From NCBI GenBank assembly GCA_037176885.1, contig JAWWNJ010000105.1, forward strand, positions 620,001 through 684,000: DNA of 64,000 nt. The letters run 5' to 3'. This stretch comes from Favolaschia claudopus (Eukaryota > Basidiomycota > Agaricomycetes > Agaricales > Mycenaceae). This document shows, in pieces, positions 1-9,850 of the stretch (position 1 is its first letter; each line of letters opens with the position of its first letter). Both the position numbers and the translations under genes were made by a program. The notes beneath the pieces were generated by a model. That model did no database searches. It saw only the letters and a list, made by a program, of their open reading frames with translations, and was not told the DNA's origin.

Positions 1-822
1 CACCAGCCTGTATACCGCTTCATCTGGAATGCTTGTATAGCCCGTCCTGGGCGTCTAAACGCACGAGGCTGCGGCCAATCGCCTTTCTCGAATCCAAACC
101 CTGGCAGTGGGTGAACACCCGTGAAGATCTGTTAGACCTGTACTAGGCTTGATTCTGAACGTACTCCTATCAATTGGTGCTTGCGGGCCCCCGAAAATGC
201 CATTCTTTTGACGTCTTCGTATCTCTCGTATCCCATGCACAGTCCGCATGCTAAATTACCACACTGCGGCCGCTCATTTCCGCCAGCCTGTGTTTCAATC
301 GATATCCACAATGCGATGAATCTTTCGGTTTCATTATTCCGCATCTTTCTGGAATCACCGCAATATGTGGTCTGCGTCTGGATGACTCTTTCTGCCGAAC
401 CGCTCCAGCGGACAAGCGATGACCATAGCCAACAGTCTGGTGCACAAGGACTATATCTCTATAGTGAGCCTTGTCGCTGGGCGGATATCTCTTGCTTCCT
501 CGGAATCTCTTCCTTTCTTGTCCCGATACCAGCCTTGAAGAAAGGACTCAAGTGTGCCAACTCTCCTCGCACAATCACTCTCTCTTCAAAAATCTCCACA
601 GCATTTTTGAGGCACCGCCTCTACGCGTAGCTCAGAGTACAAGTTTTACAGGCGTCGATGTACTAAATTTAGCGAGGATACAAGGGCTTGAAATACAAGA
701 GGTATTGCGATGATAGGGATAGGGATATGTGTAGGAGAGATATAGTGTGTTCTGTGATAGAATTGTCTCATCTCGCCCAATGTGCGTGATGACGGAGACG
801 AATGGAACTGGAGGGTAAGCCA
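1..822. other. No supported gene
   Basis: I see no gene here that I can support. The open frames are short, overlap one another on both strands and match no family I recognise. The right part is the 3' flank of the minus-strand DUF6699 gene that ends at 823. Confidence 0.5.
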
Positions 823-1654
823 TTAAGCCACCAGATCCATTACAAAAATATTCGGGGCTTTGAATCCAAGCCGCGACTGTGCGTAGTTGTTGTCCTTCCG
901 CAGACCCTCGAAGAACGTACGCTCCCTCAACCAGTCTGCGTGATGAGTTAGTTCAGTCAAGCAAAGATAAAGCGGGCAAGCATGTCAAGCAAACGCACCG
1001 ACACGTTTGTACCGAGCCGGCGCCGTGGGTGGCGTGGCGTAATAGCCGCCAGGCCACCCACCGGGGCCCGCCTGATTGTGCGCAGCCATGCGCTTCACCT
1101 GCTCCTGCAACCGCGGCGCAAGAGCAGCAAACTCCGGATCCGTGACGAAGTTCTCTGTATAGCTAATTCCGACGACCGTCAATCGCGGCTCGAGAGAGAG
1201 ACAGGGAGCACGCACTCCTTCCACACGGTGGTACACACATCGTTCATAGTCACCCCGCGCTCGTTCTTCACGATCGTGCACCATGGGCTGACATTGGTGA
1301 TGATGATGAGCTGCTGCACGCGCGGCAGCGTCGCAGGCTGATCTTTCTCCGTGAACTGGAGATCTCGGTCCCGCGCGTCGGGGTTGAAGCCCCCCGTTTG
1401 ACCTGCAAGATAACAGTTGCTAGTCAGCATGGACCGCGATTTGTCTGGATCTTGTGGGTACCAGTTATCACGTTAAATACAAGATGGAAATTGGCGTTCT
1501 GGTTGGCAAGGATGGGGTTGAGTTCTAGCTCGGTGTTGAGGAGGTATAGATCTGTCTGAGAGAGGACCGGGCCATCTCGAGGACAATTCAGCTGCTGGAT
1601 TATTGGCGAAGCAACAACAAGACGAACAGAAAGCCCCAGCTGTCCATTTCCCAA
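823..1654 (-). CDS. DUF6699 domain protein
   Basis: Function unknown; DUF6699 proteins are expanded in mushroom-forming fungi. Predicted exons on the minus strand are 1654-1462, 1402-1216, 1162-999 and 935-823, with introns of 59, 53 and 63 bases and clean GT...AG ends. Spliced, the protein reads through family-like segments: ELNPILAN near the N-terminus, then DQPATLPRVQQLIIITNVSPW, VCTTVWKDYTENF, RLQEQVKRMAAHNQ, RVDWLRERTFFEGL and a C-terminal LGFKAPNIFVMDLVA just before TAA. The phases agree at every junction, which supports the model. The N-terminus is uncertain: I used the ATG at 1654, but an in-frame change or another 5' exon between 1,560 and 1,700 is possible. About 218 residues as drawn. 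Confidence 0.8.
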
Positions 1655-2191
1655 TATTGTCGGCAGCCATAGGTGGATATCCGGGCTATGTACAGAAGAG
1701 CGAGAGAGAGTCCCTCGAACAGAGGCCTTCCAGCCGCAGACAGCAAAGATCGTGAAAACAAGGCAAGTAGGTTAGAGACAACTTAAAGAAGCAACAAGGC
1801 AAGCGGCGCTTCTTGTAGTCTTGCCATGAGGCAGTGGTGATCGGGGAGATGATTGGCGAATATTCAAGCTAAAATCTAACCGATAAGATAATCGGACGAC
1901 CAGTCTCGGAGGACGCGTTTTGAGTCAAGGAAAGTCAAAAGTATCGGAAATCAACGTGGATTTCATTCAATTCCACACATATCACACACAAGTACAGATG
2001 AGAACTAGATTGAGCCTTTGACTCGGACGGTTAGCAGCGTATGGACCTATTCCAAACCTATTCGGAAAAAAAAAAGAATCATTCTGGAGACAAGCACGCC
2101 GCCAGACACGAACTTACCTGTCTATCCGTCACGGATTGTGTTAAACTTGGTCATTCTGGGTAGAGGGCATGCGCCCATAGCATATACAGCC
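1655..2191. other. Intergenic, promoter side of the DUF6699 gene
   Basis: About 540 bases between two minus-strand genes. It must hold the promoter of the DUF6699 gene and the 3' end of the CCDC124/LSO2 gene. I see no further coding sequence or repeat. Confidence 0.5.
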
Positions 2192-3263
2192 TCAACTGCT
2201 GCGTTTCTCGCGCAGTCGTTCTTCGACCTGTGCCTTCTTCTGTTTCAGAGCCTCGACCTTATCGTCCTTGGTTGCGTCGTAGTCGACATGATTTTGATTG
2301 AAACTTTCCGTTCATCAGTATCGCGATTCGATGGAATGCTCGAGAGAAAGGCGACGTACGGATTTTCCGGGGACTTCTGGAATTGCTTGAAAATCATGTC
2401 CTACAAAATCATTCAGCGCCTGGATGCGACCGATCGAGATGCGGGTGAACCTTGTATTGCTGTAGACGCAAACCGGGATGCTGCGGGCTCGTGGTTAGTC
2501 GATGTGGATGGCGGGCAGTGATCATTCTCAAACCTCTGCGCGCGCATTCGGTAGCTCTCGTTCCTGGTAGGCTTCGAAAGCCGCCTAGAATTTTACATGT
2601 GAGCAAAAGCACAGCAAAAAGTGTCGTGGACATGCCTTGAATCGCCGCTGTGTACACAGATGTCAATGAAAGAAATGAACGAGATTCACGAGGCAACAGC
2701 ACGGACCTCGGGATGGCGCTCGATACCAGCCGCCTGCTGACCGACGCTGGCTTTATCCATCTTCGCGGTCACAACATCGAGCAGATCCAACGCGTTGTCG
2801 ATACCAGTAGCGCTAAAGCTCTCTGTCTCTTCCTTCTCTTTACCTTTGCCAGACTCAGAGGCGCTAACATCAGAGAGACCACCGCCAGCAGCAATCGCCC
2901 CTGGACCCGCAGGCTTCTGTGTCTTCTTAACAGCCTTGGGGGCGGCTTTGACCTTAGATGGCGCAGATGCTTCCTCCTCCGCCAGTAGCCTCGCGGTCTC
3001 CGCCTTTCTTGCAAGATCCGCGCGCCGCTTTTCCTCCTTATCCTCTTTCGCAGCCTTACCGCCTTTCACATCTTTATCTACCCATTTGTCCGCCTCCTTG
3101 CGTTCCTGTATAACACCACTTAATCGTGAGGCGCTATTGAACCCATTGCGAACAGCACACGACTCACCTTCTCCGCTGCTGCAGCCTCCTGCTTCTTCGC
3201 CTCGTTATCGGCCTTCTTTGCCCGTCCACTCTCCTTCTTTGCGTTACCGCCTTTCGGGGGCAT
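2192..3263 (-). CDS. CCDC124/LSO2 ribosome-associated protein
   Basis: Homologue of CCDC124 (yeast Lso2 is a related factor), a small basic coiled-coil protein that binds ribosomes and helps translation recover after starvation. Seven exons are predicted: 3263-3168, 3105-2707, 2647-2636, 2584-2534, 2480-2451, 2400-2360 and 2303-2192, giving 246 residues. The N-terminus MPPKGGNAKK is lysine-rich, residues about 15-85 are charged and helical, a Ser/Gly/Pro stretch follows, and the C-terminal third carries the family signature: ERHPE-RRFK-AAFEAYQERELPNAR, HPGLRLQQYK and FQKSPENPFNQ. RRFK comes entirely from a 12-base exon (2647-2636). The intron after it uses a GC donor (2635-2585); the other introns are GT-AG. 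All phases close and the total is a whole number of codons. Identity is strong; the function is carried over from the family. Confidence 0.92.
2585..2635 (-). other. GC-AG intron following a 12-base microexon
   Basis: On the minus strand the exon end AAG is followed by GCATGT, and the intron closes with TTCTAG. The preceding exon, 2647-2636, encodes only R-R-F-K and is preceded by TACACAG. Without this exon the conserved ERHPE-RRFK-AAFEA block would lose four residues. Confidence 0.8.
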
Positions 3264-3835
3264 CTGAGGTTGTTGAGGTCAAAGTTCAAAGCAAAGAGAG
3301 CTCTAGGTTCGGCCATTGCCGGGAAATGATCAGTCATTCTACGCGGTCACATGCGACGCGTCGCGTCGCGTCGTCATCTCGCTGTCGACCATTCAATCCA
3401 TTTGTGGCCATCTTCAATCTTGACGCTTGGATTTCTGAAAAGAGGTAATGCTCGATGTTCGAATGCTAAAGCCATTCGGCCCAGAACCATTGACAACGGA
3501 AGCTTTGCTTCGCGCAATAATATGCTATACGCTATGTACATGTATATCAAGAGATTCGTTAACGGTACAGACAGCTTTTGACGGGCAGGAAATAGATAAT
3601 ACAGTCTTCCGGCAGACTCAGACCATGCTCCGGTCTGTGTCTCGCCGCCGCCTTTTGTCTTCCGTGATGTCGCTTCTTGCATCGGACGAGACAGAAACTC
3701 CAATCTCAATGGGACCTGTTGAAGGAGCGCGGGTCCTGAACAGGGAGTTGGAAATGTCGACACTAGTGTAACTGTCCGTTGGATTGCATTGATGGCCTAT
3801 ATGCGCCCTGGAGTTGAATATCTATTATGGTTCAA
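3264..3835. other. Intergenic
   Basis: This stretch lies upstream of the CCDC124/LSO2 gene and downstream of the DUF6534 gene. The bases just above 3263 should hold the LSO2 promoter. Short frames exist on both strands, but none has a family match or splice logic I can defend. Confidence 0.5.
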
Positions 3836-4974
3836 TTAGTTATTTGAGTAAAATTTACTTGCGGCCGAACAGCTGCTCACCACTAATATGCAGTTTGAGT
3901 ATATTTTGGACAACTCAATGCACAGGGAAAGGTGGTAGTTGGTTCCTTTGTATTTAACGAACAAGAACAGATCCACGAGGGCAAACATCATGCATAACAC
4001 GCCGGTTTGCGCAACCAACTGGAGAGGAAATTAAACAAAAAAGAGCACGAGACATCGTGAGCACGAACCATGATCAGTCGTGAAACAAGAGAGTTTGTTT
4101 TCGCACTAGTGAAATCCGGATCCGTTGATCTGCGTAGATAGTATATCGTGCCACCGACGATGAGCAAATCTGCGAATGTAGTAGTCGAGAGCCACAGCTT
4201 GAAACGAAATCAAGAGTAAGATTCGCAGATATGGTCTCGGGACTTGTACCCACCGCTGTCGGGGTCAAGTTGTAAGTTTGAAGAAGCGAGAATTTTCCCG
4301 CCTTGCAGATCTGAGCTCCCGTCCAAATGCCGGCCGCTAGTTGTACCGTAGTCACCTGAGGAAAGTATTATCAAACAGCGAGAATTTTAGATCTTGAAGA
4401 CATACAAGCATAACTAACGCGCAGAACCACCAACTCTTGCTGATGACATGAATTCGCCAGCTGTAAAATGCTTGACACACAAAAGAGACTATTGCGCGGA
4501 CTAAGCGCGGAACAACAAATGGAGAAAAACGAAGCCTTACTGACTGCTCCCATGACTGGCACGCTGAACCATGCCCAGCCAACGTTGTCAAGAGCTTCGG
4601 GGTCTCCCCATCCATCTCCGAATGCGTGAGCCATGTCTCGGATGTTTGAGAACGTCTCCACGAGTTCCAGTACAAGAATGAGAATTACGATGCGCTTCCA
4701 CCAGATTGCATCTTTGGGGAAAGCCATAAAATACAGGTCTGGCCGCGCCGCGTCAGTTGAGAAACATTACTCGACGGGGAACGCACAGATTTGCACAAGG
4801 AGTGTTCCGAATAATAACCAGTTCAAAATTGTGCCTATGAACTTCATAGGGAATCATTAGTCGTTGTCATTATGAATCTGTAAACCCGAACCATAGGTAG
4901 CGTCCTAGAATTTCAGTTCAGCATTTGCAAGACCATTTCGAAAGATCGAAAGCTCACAGTTGAACGACGGACAT
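3836..4974 (-). CDS. DUF6534 multi-pass membrane protein
   Basis: Mushroom-specific integral membrane family (about seven helices, C-terminal DUF6534) of unknown function. The start is taken at 4974 (MSVVQ). The spliced protein then runs TLPM-FIGTILNWLLFGTLLVQ-YLYFMAFPKD, a classic family opening. Next come a helix around WWKRIVILILVLELVET, VGWAWFSVPVMGAVISFVCQAFYSWRIHVISKSW, LVTTVQLAAGIWTGAQICKAGKFSLLQ, and the terminal domain with VAQTGVLCMMFALVDLFLFV and SLCIELSKIYSNCIL. At least six introns are needed, all with plausible GT...AG ends; donors such as GTAAGG after GCAGTCA and GTATGT after ATGCTT are clear. The exon between 4,210 and 4,020 is the least certain. Identity is well supported; substrate or role is unknown. 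Confidence 0.8.
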
Positions 4975-6960
4975 GTCGAGGTACGTTGAAGCACAATTAG
5001 CTCAATACAAAGTTATCGTTGTGGTGCGGGGAGAGGGCCAGGGAGCACGGATTATGACCTCCCAGTTTTAACGCATTCAAAACAAGGGTAAAAAAGGCGG
5101 GCCTGTGAGAATTCCTTGGGTGCAATATAGATTGAGCCTTCGTATCGCCCCCAACAAAGATGCGGATGAGACTCTCGAAGTACAAGAACTGGCATCGATC
5201 GATGTGCCACAAAACATAAGGGCTCCGTGGCCGTCTGATTTGTATGCGGAGCGGTAATTGGAAGGAGCCTTTAAATGAGCATTAAAAGCCAATTTCTGGG
5301 AGGCAAGGACTCCGCCGTGACACAGCCCATGCTGCGCCGGTTACTGAATTTACCGTAAGACCACGACCGTCGAGATTCCGAATCGTGTACAGAGCAGTAT
5401 CTGACGGCAAAGGAAGTTCGGGACGACGGGAATGGATCGAATTTTCTTGTCTGCGGCATCGCCGTATCAGAGCGACGAAAGGGTTTGTGGAAACCCTCGT
5501 GGCGTTTCCAAACAACTCGGTCAAATCCGCAAGAATACTGCAGATCCCGCCGTAATGCAATTCATCCGTGTGCCTACTCGAACAGCAACAAGCGCCATAG
5601 GTATGACAGGATCTCCAAGAGTTGAGATTTTTATACAATGAAACTCACCGTTATTGGCGGGACCTGAGGCTTAAATGCTCTCACAAACCAGCTTCCGCGG
5701 AGGAAAATGTTCAGAAGACACTGAGTGATGGGATGGCCGAGAAATTTCGTTGAGTTTGGGACGGAATCAGATTGTCTGCATGCATCACGACTGTGGGGAA
5801 GATTCAGGGCGCGGAGAAAAATCAAGTACGCTGCTGTATTTGATCGGAACTCACCATGAAAGCCCTCGCGCTCACGACGTGCATCAGAGCCTAACGCACT
5901 CAATGATATCTTGATGTGGCTAATCATAGGTTTTTTTTTTGCACTCAGCACTGTCATAGATTCCAGTGTCTTAACGCTCGGAGAAACTTGAGGATGACGG
6001 TGGCGGCGAGTGGACCCACCATAGTTTGGACACTGCGGAAAAACGGCAGCAACCACACGTAAGTATGTGTACCATTGGTTGGATTGAACCTTCCTCCGGA
6101 GTGCACGAACACTCGCTTCCCTAGCCAAAATTCGATAGCTTCCGATAACGCAGGTGTTCCCACGCGGGAGAACATCGAAAACAAGTACCTATGGTGGAGT
6201 GAGCGAAGTTGATACAGGACCAGGACAGGTGTAATGAAACGAACATGAGACCCAGCCTATTGCGACCGCCATAGTCTGCAGTTATTGAGTATGCCCATTC
6301 AGGTTGCTGCCCTGGGTGGTGTAATTGAAACTTTCTTTCTGTATATGGTGCGAGCGGCAGAAGCGCTCGGGTACATCCAGGGCCGTATGAGCACGAGCGC
6401 CAATCCAAGAGGCGAATTCAGTGAATGCCGTGCAGCGACGACTGCTATGACGTGTTGGAATTGAGGCCAAATTAAGGCAGTTTCCATGCTCGACGTTCAA
6501 CCACAAGAAGATTGTCGGTATCAGCTCCATTAATTAGTTCAGCATGAGTCGCAATTAGCCCCACTTCCAATAATACGCAGAACATGATAGAATTCGGCGT
6601 CTTCCTGACGAGGAGCGTACGGGAGAAAAGACGAGACTGAAAAACGAAAAGCGATCTAGTGCGAAAGGCGCTGAAAGGCGCGATGAGCGGTGCGGAAGTT
6701 GATGCTGGAAACAAAGCCAGCGCACAGAAACCCCGACGAGAGCCTCGCATAGCTAGTAGAAATTTGTTGTTACCGAAACCAAGTGGCCCGCTTTGAGTGG
6801 CTTCGCCCACTGGCAGTGCCTGCACCAGCGCGAGTCAAGCTTAAGGATCTCTGTGATTTTTTTCTTCTTCCCGCTTCACTTGACGCTTTTCGATGGGCAA
6901 GGTTCCTCGCCATTCTCAAACTCGGGGAAGATAGTGTGCTTTTTAAAACCGACTGGGCCA
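4975..6960. other. Unassigned DNA, possible decayed or unrecognised genes
   Basis: Almost 2 kb without a gene I can name. The minus strand has several overlapping open frames of 60-165 codons (for example 6128-5631, 6184-5954 and 5638-5282). They do not join into a recognisable protein through ordinary splice sites. One segment around 6,000-6,100 is hydrophobic (VGPLAATVILKFL in minus-strand translation). The sequence could hold an intron-rich gene I failed to resolve or remnants of one. Confidence 0.35.
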
Positions 6961-7079
6961 CACAATCTTGACTGGTTTTGTATCTTGAAAGAGCCAGCCC
7001 TGTAACGCGGGCGCACTAGTTCAGTCACTGTAGTTGAAAGTCCGGGAGACGATGGATTCTGTTCAAGGCGGGATGTTCA

Positions 7080-7621
7080 TGGAGGTCTCAGGTGAAGAAC
7101 TAGTTATGCTCACGCTGTCTGGCATCCGATTTATTTTAGATGCCCCGGGTCCCGCGAGGGTTCGAATCCCGAAGACACCACTTCAGTGGGGTCAATGACA
7201 ACTGGCTTTCATGGATGCGCCAGAATGTTGATCCGGTCGAGCCGATGCGCCGGCCGCCGTTCGGAAGCTGTTTCCTTCGGCCGCGGGTTGAAATCCCGCA
7301 CTAAACCATCAGGGAGTTTTAGTGGGTATGGTATTGCGTGTCAGCCGAGTCCCACAGTACCATCAAAGTTGCGAACAGGAAAATCCTGATAGCACGGCAG
7401 TCTCTACAAAAGGGGCATATGCCTAACGATGGTCTGCGTAAATGCATTTCTTCCTGGAGTCGTAGTCACTCCCATATCTGGGTCTTGTTTCCCATGATCG
7501 ACTACTTGTGGCAGTGAGTTGACGAACCGAATGTTGGCCCAAAAGGGGGCTACGGCCTAGACCCAAGGGGGGGTACTTATCACGCGTTTGATAAGGCTCT
7601 TAACTCAGTAAACACACCTCA

Positions 7622-7648
<27 letters not shown>
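7080..7648 (+). mobile_element. Candidate SINE-like retroelement
   Basis: A block of about 570 bases has three traits of tRNA-derived SINEs. A perfect polymerase III B-box (GGTTCGAATCC) lies near 7159-7169. A second T-arm-like hairpin (GCGGG-TTGAAAT-CCCGC) lies near 7280-7297. An uninterrupted A28 tail lies at 7621-7648. There is no reading frame of note. I found no convincing target-site duplication and only a weak A-box, and the first T-stem has just three pairs. The left boundary is a guess. It could equally be unrelated DNA next to a poly(A) tract. Confidence 0.35.
7621..7648 (+). repeat. Poly(A) tract, 28 bases
   Basis: Twenty-eight consecutive A, directly after AACACACCTC. It may be the tail of a retroposed element or a simple homopolymer. 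Confidence 0.95.
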
Positions 7649-7652
<4 letters not shown>

Positions 7653-8090
7653 ACGATCAGAAACAATTGATGGCACCGTTGCCAAAGCTTTGTTCTTAAC
7701 CTCCATGTCGTCCTGAGTCCTTCTGAATCTGAGCGTTCCGACTCGAACAAGTTCGATGGGGGTGATAGTTTGTCGACTCGAAGTAACAACACAGCTGAGC
7801 GCCGGCGCTGGCGCCGTTGTATTAGTAACGGACCAGGGTTAAGTCGTCAGCCGTTCGGGACGCTCAAAGTCCCTACACAGGCCCTCAACTCAACCATCCA
7901 CAAAGGCCCCAATTTCTTGCCGTATCTGCGCAATTTAGTCTCGAGAAGTTGTGGACTCACAGCCTTCGCTCTGATTTTGCCGCAACGGCCGTGTAACTTA
8001 AATAGACTCCAGTGCATCCGCCAACACGTTGACTTTGTCGAAGAGACCAGATAGTCAGTGAGTGAAGCATCGTTCTCCAACGTATCTTGG

Positions 8091-9698
8091 ATGTTGACGA
8101 CAATGACAGTGGACCTCCAACTACGCACAGATGCGCAGACGATTCTATGTGACCATTGCGAATTCGGTTTCGAACACGTATCCTACAATAAGCATTCCAT
8201 ATTAAATGCACTACGCTGCAACTACTCCCCTGAAGGTCCGATCGTGGACGAGATCATCCTCGCTGTAGTGGCCGTCGACTCCCACTTGGACCGCTATGAC
8301 CCCCAGATCACGCGATTCCAGCGTATCCTCGACACCCTTCGTGCGGCGAAAGAGGAGTTACAGCGCTTCCAACGTTACTGCCACAGTGTTGTTTCCCCAG
8401 TTCGCAAACTCCCCCCAGAAATTCTTCGCCAAATATTCCTTGAATGTGCGGGTTCCGAGCCAGATGTCATTCCTGTAGCTGGCATGGTATGTCGGTATTG
8501 GAGGGATGTAGTCGAGGCTTCCCCCACACTGTGGTCAAACATTTCTGTCGGACGAACGCGGTTCACCTTCCACCAAAAGTACCTCAAATTGGCGTCGCTT
8601 TTTCTCGAGCGATCTTCTAATCAACCTATACATCTCACAATCCGCAATCCTGTTGATTCACGGCTGCTTGAAGCTGTATCCCGCCATAGCGAGCGCTGGT
8701 CCACCCTTCGTGTTCCGTATGCAGAAAAATCTTTCTACGATAATCTGGATCTCGACGCGCGCGTGTTGCCAAAACTCGAAAAGTTCGAGTTGTTCGAACA
8801 ACCAGGCGAGGATCCTCGACTGGTAGATCGCATTCGCATGTTCCACAATTCCCCGAACCTCAGACAGGTTGTTCTCATAAAAGAGCCAAAAGATTGGGAT
8901 CTCCCATGGCCACAGCTAACGCGGCTCCAATACGGCACCTCATCTACAGCTGACACTGTTGAGATCCTACGCCTATGTCCGAATCTCGAGGACTGCGCGT
9001 TCGACAAGCTAAAATTCGCTAACAGAATTCGTAATGAAACCAGGCGCGCTCTGCAGCATCCTCTGCGCAAGTTACGCTCACTCCGTCTCGCCATAGACAC
9101 CGTCAACCCCACCCAATCTGCCCAGGAAATCATGCGCGCCTTCTTCACGACCCTCAACACCCCATCCCTCACCTCGCTCGAGGTTATTGGTCAATGGGAC
9201 TCGGCTGATTTCATCGACTTCCTGGCTCGAAATCAATGCAAACTAACGCACCTCAGTCTCGGGCCGGGATACATGAAACAGGATAATCTCCTCGAGCTCC
9301 TGCAAATCGTTCCCTCTCTCACCTCGTTCGTACTCGACGCGGACATCGGGACCACCCAACAGATCTCGAATCGTGTCCTGAAAGATGAGCTCCTCCGACG
9401 GCTCGTTTTCTACCCCGAGTCAGATTACGTATTGCCGTGCTTGACGTACTTGTCCTTGAAGACGAGCGTCAATTTCGAAGACCAACACCTTCTGGATGTC
9501 GTCGAGTCGCGGTGGGTTCCATGGGTGACAGAGCTGTACGGTGTGCGTGTAGCACGGTTGACGGACGTTGATCTCGCGTTCTGCGGTCGAGTGTCCAAGC
9601 TGCAAGCCTCCACCATCGAGGCACTGAAGGAAATGGTAGAGGCTGGACTGCGGATTACGTTGCAGCAGGGTATTGAGACAATCTCTCTTATCTCATAG
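8091..9698 (+). CDS. F-box protein with leucine-rich-like C-terminal region
   Basis: Likely substrate adaptor of an SCF ubiquitin ligase; the target is unknown. Intronless, 535 residues from the ATG at 8091; the frame is open back to 8058 but only with GTG, so 8091 or the ATG at 8103 is the start. A helical segment (about residues 65-95, RFQRILDTLRAAKEELQRF) precedes the F-box itself (about residues 100-145: VRKLPPEILRQIFLECAG ... VCRYWRDVVEASPTLWSNI). This helix plus F-box layout is the standard form of the large agaricomycete family. The rest has irregular LRR-like repeats (LPKLEKFELF, PSLTSLEVIG, KLTHLSLGPGY). Ends with TAG at 9696-9698. No neighbour suggests a specific pathway. Confidence 0.88.
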   Translation: MLTTMTVDLQLRTDAQTILCDHCEFGFEHVSYNKHSILNALRCNYSPEGPIVDEIILAVVAVDSHLDRYDPQITRFQRILDTLRAAKEELQRFQRYCHSVVSPVRKLPPEILRQIFLECAGSEPDVIPVAGMVCRYWRDVVEASPTLWSNISVGRTRFTFHQKYLKLASLFLERSSNQPIHLTIRNPVDSRLLEAVSRHSERWSTLRVPYAEKSFYDNLDLDARVLPKLEKFELFEQPGEDPRLVDRIRMFHNSPNLRQVVLIKEPKDWDLPWPQLTRLQYGTSSTADTVEILRLCPNLEDCAFDKLKFANRIRNETRRALQHPLRKLRSLRLAIDTVNPTQSAQEIMRAFFTTLNTPSLTSLEVIGQWDSADFIDFLARNQCKLTHLSLGPGYMKQDNLLELLQIVPSLTSFVLDADIGTTQQISNRVLKDELLRRLVFYPESDYVLPCLTYLSLKTSVNFEDQHLLDVVESRWVPWVTELYGVRVARLTDVDLAFCGRVSKLQASTIEALKEMVEAGLRITLQQGIETISLIS

Positions 9699-9850
9699 TC
9701 CTCACTGTCCACTTGAGGGGGAAACATCGCTCCTCTCTCGCATGTGTATAATACTATGTTGCTCTCTCTCCGAATGTATCTAAAGAATGTCCGAACTTTG
9801 TACAAACAGTACAACAATGTAATGAAATAACAATAAGCAATAACCGTTTA

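Noticed and set aside
2018..2521. 167-codon plus-strand frame
   Set aside because: Lies opposite the LSO2/CCDC124 exons, which have conserved motifs and consistent splicing.
7140..7180. tRNA gene suggested by GGTTCGAATCC
   Set aside because: The T-stem has only three pairs, no acceptor or anticodon stem could be built, so it was kept only as part of a SINE-like candidate.
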